Source of the DNA: Asterochloris sp. CNOR1
Taxonomy: Eukaryota > Chlorophyta > Trebouxiophyceae > Trebouxiales > Trebouxiaceae
Assembly (NCBI GenBank): GCA_963969365.1
Contig: OZ017748.1
Location: 2,294,001-2,358,000, forward strand
Length of the DNA: 64,000 bases
Direction: 5' to 3'
Shown here: positions 56,686 through 64,000 of the stretch, one piece after another
Layout of the letters: every line of letters begins with the position of its first letter
Position numbering within the stretch: position 1 is the first letter of the stretch
Position numbers and translations under genes: made by a program
Notes under the pieces: generated by a model
Database searches by the model: none
Seen by the model: only the letters and a program-made list of their open reading frames with translations
Told to the model about the DNA's origin: nothing

Positions 56686-56700
56686 CCGGGGACTGTGTGC
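56579..56700. repeat. 75-bp-spaced duplication of a splice-acceptor segment
   Basis: A segment beginning CATTGC(C/T)GCAGCTGGCGCA occurs at 56579 and again at 56654, and similarity runs for about 45 bases through CACAGCC-GG. Both copies contain GCAG acceptor-like sites just before the first certain NPC1 exon. Confidence 0.6.
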
Positions 56701-59700
56701 AACACGTGATGTCTGCGGGCATCGGGCTGATGGGAAGACTCTGGACTGCCCCTACAATGGGCCTGGCAAGCAGTTCAGCCCAGCTGTTCAGAGCAAATTC
56801 CAGCAGATGTGCCCACAGCTGTTCCAGGATCATGGGGGCGGCTCTGGCCTGTATTGCTGCACAGAGCGCCAGATCGATACCATGACAGCGCAGGTGAGCC
56901 CTGAGCTTTCCAGATCTATTTTGAGCGGGTTGACAGCTTCTGAAGCACTCTTCAACACCACTGATGCCACCTGCTCATGACACAAAGCCTGTTCTGCTGC
57001 TCACAGGTTCAGCAGGCCACCGCACTGCTTCAGGGATGCCCTGCATGTGAGCATAACTTCAAACTGTTCTTCTGCACGCTAACCTGCTCCCCAGATCAGG
57101 CAACCTTTGCAGATGTCGGGGCAGTGCAGACTGCGCCAGACACAAACAAGACTGCCCTCGAGGAGGTAGGTGAAGGCACAGTCGTGGGGTTCAGGTTGCA
57201 CAGGCACCGGTGCAAGTCGGTGCGGTCTGATTCTGCAGGTGTCGTACTATGTGACAGACAGCTTTGGCACCCAGATGTACAACTCCTGCAAGGTGAGCAG
57301 GCCGGTGTGCTGGAAGAGCACAGCTGCGTGCAGCTGCAATATGTGCAGCCAACCCACAGTTGTACAGCTTGCCGAACAGGAGCAATGAGCCCCTGCAGGC
57401 TGCCAGTCTATCTCAAAGGACCTGCAGGACATTATTTGCTGCTGCCTGCTGAACTGCACCTGCCGAGCTTCTCTACATGTTGGTGGCTGGTGCACAGCCT
57501 GCTGGTCAAGGGCCCCTTCTCGTACTGCCGGCTGCCCTGCAGGACGTTGTGTATAGCGCCCTGAACACCAAGGCCATGGCAATGGTGGGAGGCGGGGCTA
57601 AGAACTTCAGCGAGTGGTTTGCATTCCTGGGCAAGGTGGCCCCACCCATGTTCCCCGGAGCCCCCTTCCAGCTGGACTTCCCAGGGGAAGCTGCCACCCC
57701 TGCAGGCATGTGTATTGCCCTGCGCTGGGGCCTCCATCAGTTGCATGCCTCTGCGGAGCAAGCTAGACGTGTTCCCGTTTCTGCTCTGCACTTCATCTGT
57801 CTGCAGCTCGGCAGCTGTGCTGCTGCAGGTATGGCTGCGCGTGATTGCCATGCACACCTTTATTAATCTGCAGCGTGCCAGCTGATGCCCTCAATGGTCT
57901 GTTCTGCCTGCAGTCCACCAGCTGTGTGCCCCTGCAGGCCTGACCGCCATGAATGTCAGCCTGCCCAACTGCTGGGACCCAGCCCTCAAGTGCTCCTGTG
58001 GCGACTGCCCCGAGGCGCCCTTCTGTGCTCCCGTGAGCCTGGTTGCTCTGCTGAGAATGCGAGGTTGCTTGCATGCGCCAGTGCTTGGTGCCTTCCAGGG
58101 CAGGGCACATCCACCCAGACCCCCACCCAACTCTGAACTGTCTCCCTGCCACCTGCAGCCACCTGCACCGCCCCCTCCCAAGACATATGGCTGCACTGCC
58201 GTCGGGCTGGGGCCCCACAGCCTGTCTTGCCTGGACCTCACCCTGGTGCTGGCGTACCTGGTTGTGGTCACTCTCGCAGTCCTGGCGTGGCGCAGCCGCC
58301 GCGGGCAGGCCGGGCTGCAGGCCATGCACGAGGTGGACGACGAGCCACTGCTGTCCAGCACCAACGGCCATGATGGCTCTGCTGAGCCAGGGGTGGCTGT
58401 TAGCGGCGCCAAGCTGTATGCTGCAGAGCAGCGCCTTCAGGCCTTCTTCCAGCAGCATGTAAGGCCTGGAGATTCGTCCCATCAGTGACACGTATTCCTC
58501 CTGCCTGTGTCGCACGCTTGGCGCAGTGTGTTCCAGTCTTCCCTGACTCAAGCCTGAAGTTGGCAGCTTCGGCCGAGAGGCCGGGCGACAGCACATTCCA
58601 CCAGAGAGTGCATGTACGCTGCCTGCAGGCTGTCTACTGTGTGGAGCACCCAGGCAAGGTGCTGGGCCTGTGCATGGCGGCGGTAGTGGTGTGCTCCCTG
58701 GGGCTGGTGCGCTTCTCCATTCAGACAGACCCACAGACATTGTGGGTGCGGCCAGGTTCTCAGGCAGCTCAGGAGAAGGCTGACTACGATGTGAGTCTGC
58801 CACTATTGAGGATGGAGCGCTGTACTGAGGGTCGCCACTGCTCAAGGGCGCCGCTGCCCGCTCCAGCTGCATGTTTGCTGCCAACTGCTCTTCCTGCATG
58901 GCACTGTGTCCCACCAAAGGGCGGAAGCTCTTCTTGTGCCGCCTCTCCAAAATTACCAGCCATGACCGCTTGATGACAGGTATGTCTGCTGCCTGCCAAG
59001 GCAGCACTCTGAAGTTGCTCCTGCTGTGTGCAGGCTTCCTTTGGCCCCTTCTACCGAGTGGAGCAGCTCATGCTCAGCACCACCCCCGACAGCCCGTCGC
59101 GCCACCAGACAGCCGCTGGGCAGCCCACCATCATCACTGACATGCCCAACAACGACAACATCCGCCTGCTGTTCAACCTGCAAGCATTGGTGGATGGGCT
59201 GAGCGTGACCTTCCCTGCAGAGAGCGGCGCCACTGCCAATGCCAGTCTGGCCAGCATCTGCTGGCAGCCCATGGGCCCTGGCACCGCCTGTGGTATTGAG
59301 AGCGTGCTGCAGTACTGGCAGATGGACCCCAAGAAGTATGCAGCGTGAGTCTCTGCTGCCGCAGCTAGCCCACTGCAAGGTTGCCGTGCACCAAGCCAGG
59401 GACTGCTCACCATCAGGGTCCACCTGCGCTCTGAGCCGCGTGTCCATGTTGCAGGGTGGAGGACATGCCCAGCTGACATGGGGTCCATGCCTTGCAGACT
59501 GCCCCTCATCACAGTGCGCTGGCGCTTTGCCTGCAGGCAACAGCATCGCCTGTTGCTGCAGGTCGCGCTCCACTCCAGAGTACTGCTTCCAGCACTGGTC
59601 CACAGACTGCCGCAGCGCCTTCCAGGCTCCCATCCAGCCCGCATGGGTGCTTGGAGGCTGGCCGACGGGGCAGGGGGTGGACAGCTACTCCCAGGAGGCA

Positions 59701-62700
59701 ACCACCTTCGTGGTCACGTACCTGGTGGACAGCAGCCCCAACAACCGGTGCGCTGATGCTATTGTAGACTCCCGACACCTGGCAGCTGCAACCACTCCAC
59801 TTGTACACCATCGGCTCTGCCAGCAGGCAAGGCCCCGGGGAGCTGCGTCCTCTTGAGATTGGGTGCCTGCACCATGCCTGCCAGCCCCCTCTGCCGCCCT
59901 GACGCCGGCGGTGCTGATGTGCTTTCTGCGTGGCCCTTTGCAGCAGACTGGATGTTGTGGTGCCTGAGGGATGCAAGTGTTCTTGCACTTGTCCCTGGGC
60001 CCCTCAGCTGCTGCTGTGCTCTCATCTAAACACCCTGCTGGGCACTGCGGCTTGCAGCAGTGAGGCCCGCCCCGTCCTGCAGGCCGGCAGCACTGGCTTG
60101 GGAGGCTGCCTTCCTGGAGCTGGCCCGCACCCAGCTGGCAGACATGGCATCTGCCGCCAACCTGAGCCTGACCTTCTCCGCCGAGCGCTCTATTCGGGAC
60201 GAAATAGACCGCGAGACCTACACCGACATGAGCACCGTGGCTCTCTCCTACATTGTCATGCTGCTCTACATTGCCTGTGCGCTGGGCACCCTGCCCCACA
60301 GGCCGTCCTGGCGGGATGTGCTGGTGCACAGCCGTGCTGCCCTGGGCCTGGGGGGCGTGCTCATCGTGGGGGCCTCAGTGGTCGGTGCGCTGGGCCTGTG
60401 CAGCGCCTTTGGCCTCTGGTCCGCCCTCATCAACTTGGAGGTGGGAGCCTGACCTGCCTGCAGGGTGCTGCACACCACCAGTGGCACTGGCTGGCCTGCT
60501 GCTCTGCAGACTGCATGGTGCAAGCTCCAAGCTGCACCGTTCTTGACACCCTGGGGTCTCTCTGACCCAGGCAGGAGGCTGTCTGCCATGTCTCCAGCTG
60601 CACCGTCCGCGTGTGGCTCCGCTTCAGCAGCTTCAGCAGGCAGTGCAGCATCCGCCTGCTGCCCCCTGGGGCAAGCTGGTGTAGTTTTCTGCCACATCAT
60701 CGTCCCTGCACCCACCCCTGTAGGTGATCCCTTTCCTGGTGCTGGCAGTTGGCGTGGACAACATGTTCATCCTGGCCCACGCCCTGCACAAGCAGGCACC
60801 CACAGCCCCTATTGCGCAGCGCATGGGCCACGCCCTGGCAACAGTCGGCCCCTCCATCACACTGGCAGCCAGCTGCGAGGTGGTGGCCTTCGGCATGGGG
60901 GCCCTGTCGGGGATGCCGGCCGTGCGCAACTTCTCGATCTGTGCAGCGCTGGCAGTTGCGCTGGACTTCCTGCTGCAGGTCAGTGGGCCCACTGCTCTAC
61001 TCTTGACAGCATCGCCTGGCCCCAGCGCATGCACGGGCAGGTGCTGATGCTGTGCATGTCAGTGTGTTTCGGGAATGTGGCAGTGTTCCAGTCAATGTTG
61101 CAGGCTTGGCCGGCTTGTGGGCACGCTGTGCCTTTGCCCTGAGCAGCCATCCCAGCTCACCTGAGCGCCATGGGTTGTGTCCCTACCCCTTTAAGCGGCC
61201 TGGCCTGCCCCAGGTACTGTCAGGAGCGGGGGTGTCTTGACCTTCCGCAGGATCCTGCTGATTGCCTGTCCCCAACAACAATGCTATCCTCTGCTGCTGC
61301 AGACCAGCGCCTTTGTGGTGCTGCTGGCCCTGGATGAGCACCGCATCCAGCAGCATCGCCTTGACCTGGCTCCCTGCATCCAGCTGCCCCAGCACAGCAA
61401 GACGGACGCAGCCCAGCAGGCAGGGGATTCAGCCAAGCGGCTGGCAGACGGCAGCGACCCAGAGGGGGCTGCCGAGGCCTCTGCTCAGTGCCCTAGCAGT
61501 TGGGGAGTGGGCCCTGGGCTGCAGTGGTACATGAGGGAGGTGCATGCGCCCCTGCTGGAGCGGCCGGCAGTGCAGGGCGGGGTGCTCCTCGCCTTCTTCT
61601 CCCTGTTCATGCTGTCGCTGGCGGCGCTGCCCCATCTGACCAAGTGCGGCTGCTGAGCTGACAGCACTTGCTTTCTTGAGGCGCGGCATTCGAAGTCCGT
61701 GAGGGCAGCCCCAGTGGGCGGCAAATGAATGCAGTGGACGCCTCAAGACAAGCATCCTGGGCAGCTCGCGACTCCTGTTCTGGCCGCAACAAGCCGTGCC
61801 TCGAGCCCGTGCGCCTGTAGCTTGAGCCAATAATCCTGCCTGCCGGCCGCATTCCAGTCACGTTGCAAGGTGCAGAGCAGGCATCCCCGCCAGCAGCTGC
61901 AGCTGATTCACTGTGGCTGCAGGGGCTTGGACCAGAGGATTGCCCTCCCGCGGGACTCTTACCTGCAGGGCTACTTTGACGACCTGTACGACAAGCTGCG
62001 GGTTGGGCCCCCGCTGTACTTTGTGGTGGAGGACATCAATGTGACCCGCAACAGCCCTGACGTTGACGCCATCTGCAGCGTGGCAGGCTGCAATGATGAC
62101 TCGTTTGTCAACAGGGTGAGCTGCAGGCAGTTTTGTTGGTGCTGCAGTGCATGTTCTGGTGATGCTACTGTACTGCTGCCTGCTGCTCGCGGGCACCCGT
62201 CCAGGCCGGCGTCCACTGCTGTCCCCATGCGTGCAGGTCAGCAATGCAGCACGCAGCCCCAGCACAAGCTGGCTGGCGGGGCCCCCAGCCTCCTGGCTGG
62301 ACGACTTCCTGTCGTGGGTGAGCCCCTCCCTGCCCCAGTGCTGCCGAGCCTTCCCCCCCAGCGACCCTGCCGGCCTGGAATCCGAGCCCTGCCCGCCGCC
62401 GGACCAGGCCCCCTGCACATCCCGTGGGAGCCCCTGCGCCAACTGCTCCGTCTGCTTCGCGCCCGGGCATCACCCAGCGCCAGGCGTGCTGGTGGACGGG
62501 CGGCCATCACTTGACCAGGTGAGCTGCGGCATTTCGGCCCACCTGCTCCACACTGCCATCAGGTGCAAACCGTTCCTCCAAGAGCTGAGGCCCATGGTGT
62601 TGTGTGAGTGTGTGCAGCTGTCAGGTGGCACCCTGGTCAGGTGGCGATGTCAGAGGCAGCAGCTGCCTGCGCCACCACCCACCCAGGAGCGTGTCACCCC

Positions 62701-63899
62701 ACCGCCCCCCTTGCCCCATGCTTTGCAGGTGAAAGCCAAGCTGCCCTGGTTCCTGGAGGCAGTGCCGTCTGCAGGCTGCGCCAAGGGTGGCATCGGCGCC
62801 TACAGCGACTCCCTGCAGAGGGACCCCCAGGACCTGTCGGGCGTGGCTGGCCTGCATCGTGGAGTGGTGGCTGCCTCCAGCTTCAGGACGCAATATGTGC
62901 CCCTCTCCAAGCAGCAGGACTTCATTGACGCCCTGCAGGCCAGTATCCCCTGTGGCAGCAATCACTGGGCGTGCCTGCAGACCCGCACGAAAGCCAACAG
63001 GGTGCCTGTTTGCCCACGGAGTGCTCTGCCTTGCTGTTGTCCTGGGCCACAGGGCCCTGCAGACATGACCAGCCACCCCGTGCAGCTGCCCTGCAGCCCT
63101 TCGGCGGCCTCAGTCAGGGTCACACTCTGGGCCTTGCATGTGGGCAAGTGACGCCTCCAAACCCCTGAAACGGGAAGCAGCGCCTTCATGCCCTGCAGGC
63201 GGTCCGCCAGTTCACTGCAGCCACAGCTGCAGCGCTGCACAAGCACATTTATTCCTACTCCATCTTTCACATCTTCTTTGAGCAGTACCTCAGCGTCGGG
63301 CAGGAAGCGTGTTGGCTGCTGGGCGGGGCACTTGTCAGCGTCACCTTCGTGTGTGCTGTGCTCACCGCCAGCGTCGGGGCAGCCCTGGTCATCCTGGTCG
63401 TCCTCATCATGCTGCAGATCGACCTGCTAGCGGTGATGTGTGTCTGGGGCATTCAGCTGAACGCTGTCTCCCTCGTGAACCTGGCGATGTCGCTGGGCAT
63501 TGCAGTGGAGTTTTGTGGCCACATCGTGCACGCCTTTGTGGTCACGCCCGGCTCACGCCAGCAGCGCGCCACGCTGGCCCTGAGGGACAGCGGCGCCTCC
63601 GTGCTCAGTGGCATCATTCTGACCAAATTTGCAGGTGAACGGCTGTCTGCATGCATGGTGTTGGAACTGTCCGCCTGCGTGCCTCGCTTCACTGACTGCA
63701 GGCTGTTGGCAATACATGTGCCCAAGCCACGCCCTGCCTGTCTGCAGGCGTGGTGGTGCTGGCCTTTGCCCAAACTCAGATCTTCGAGGTCTACTACTTT
63801 AGAATCTATTTAGCTCTTGTTCTACTGGGAGCAGCCCACGCACTGGTGCTGCTCCCGGTGCTGCTGGTTCTGGCTGGACCACGTTCTGCCCTGCACTAA
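56686..63899 (+). CDS. NPC1: Niemann-Pick C1 (NPC1) sterol transporter
   Basis: Moves sterol out of late endosomes, lysosomes or the vacuole. About 16 exons are seen. The lumenal sterol-binding domain has [72 protein letters not shown] joined to [20 protein letters not shown] and [14 protein letters not shown]. Then a membrane span ([18 protein letters not shown], 58240), [20 protein letters not shown] (58636), [20 protein letters not shown] (59040), [19 protein letters not shown], and the sterol-sensing domain: [38 protein letters not shown] (60724) and [20 protein letters not shown]. The second lumenal part has [20 protein letters not shown] (61972). The last exons have [40 protein letters not shown] and [20 protein letters not shown], with TAA at 63897-63899. 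RND-type residues are intact. A typical dileucine lysosomal signal is not seen at the tail. The 5' exon is uncertain. Confidence 0.93.
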
Positions 63900-64000
63900 T
63901 GCTCTGCCCCCACGCCTCCATGCTGCTTTTGCCATTTCATGCTCTGCTGATTCATCATCTGTTTGAGCCTCAGAACACAGGGTGGGTGGGGGAAACGGAG

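Noticed and set aside
57793-59007. A 404-codon minus-strand frame
   Set aside because: It runs antisense to several certain NPC1 exons and introns and has no conserved motif.
62147-63151. A 334-codon plus-strand frame as one NPC1 exon
   Set aside because: It reads through introns with good GT donors and CTGCAG acceptors; the conserved parts (62237-62518 and 62730-62940) are separate exons that happen to share a frame.
1-64000. Search for mobile elements, viral remnants, CRISPR arrays, tRNA or rRNA genes
   Set aside because: No reverse transcriptase, integrase, transposase or capsid-like motifs, no long terminal repeats and no RNA-gene signatures were recognised by eye.

Overview
The window is nuclear DNA from a green alga, most likely a compact, GC-rich, intron-dense chlorophyte; a trebouxiophyte-like genome would fit, but the species cannot be named from sequence alone. 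The evidence is: short GT-AG introns (roughly 60-300 bases) whose acceptors are nearly always CTGCAG or TGCAG; several apparent GC-AG introns; a plastid starch synthase with a transit-like leader; plastid-type Der GTPase, a Tic22-like protein and histidinol dehydrogenase; and ordinary eukaryotic nuclear genes (TFIIA, pinin, BRE1, RBX1, NPC1). No transposon, LTR element, viral fossil, CRISPR array, tRNA or rRNA was recognised. Most single open frames are exons, so genes were rebuilt by joining exons in phase.

Layout, left to right (strand): MORN-repeat protein (-), unknown protein (-), DUF3605-like protein (+), starch synthase (-), DAWDLE/SNIP1 FHA protein (+), SEM1/DSS1 (-), pinin (-), ankyrin-DHHC palmitoyltransferase (+), Sfi1-like repeat protein (-), Alr4036-type pyridoxamine-phosphate-oxidase-like protein (+), RBX1 (+), plastid Der (-), small LYR protein (-), ELO elongase (+), carbonyl-reductase-like SDR (-), BRE1/HUB (-), Tic22-like (+), TFIIA large subunit (-), mid-SUN protein (+), secreted glycoside hydrolase (-), histidinol dehydrogenase (+), a small probable gene (-), XRCC3 (+) and NPC1 (+). 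Gene order alternates strand almost strictly, giving many divergent pairs with short shared promoters (down to about 106 bases) and tail-to-tail pairs with stops only 14-70 bases apart.

The genes do not form one pathway. They are a housekeeping mixture: plastid biology (starch synthase, Der, Tic22-like, HisD), nuclear RNA and chromatin functions (SNIP1, pinin, TFIIA-L, BRE1, XRCC3), protein turnover (SEM1, RBX1), membranes and lipids (ELO, NPC1, palmitoyltransferase, SUN) and the cytoskeleton (MORN, Sfi1-like).

The most interesting signals are inside familiar proteins: an RBX1 in which all four ligands of the third zinc site are replaced while a classical eight-ligand RING remains; an ankyrin palmitoyltransferase with DHFC instead of DHHC and one missing zinc cysteine; a starch synthase with Pro in place of the conserved NDWH histidine and low-complexity insertions; and a cluster of apparent GC-AG introns. 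No clearly new multi-gene system was found.
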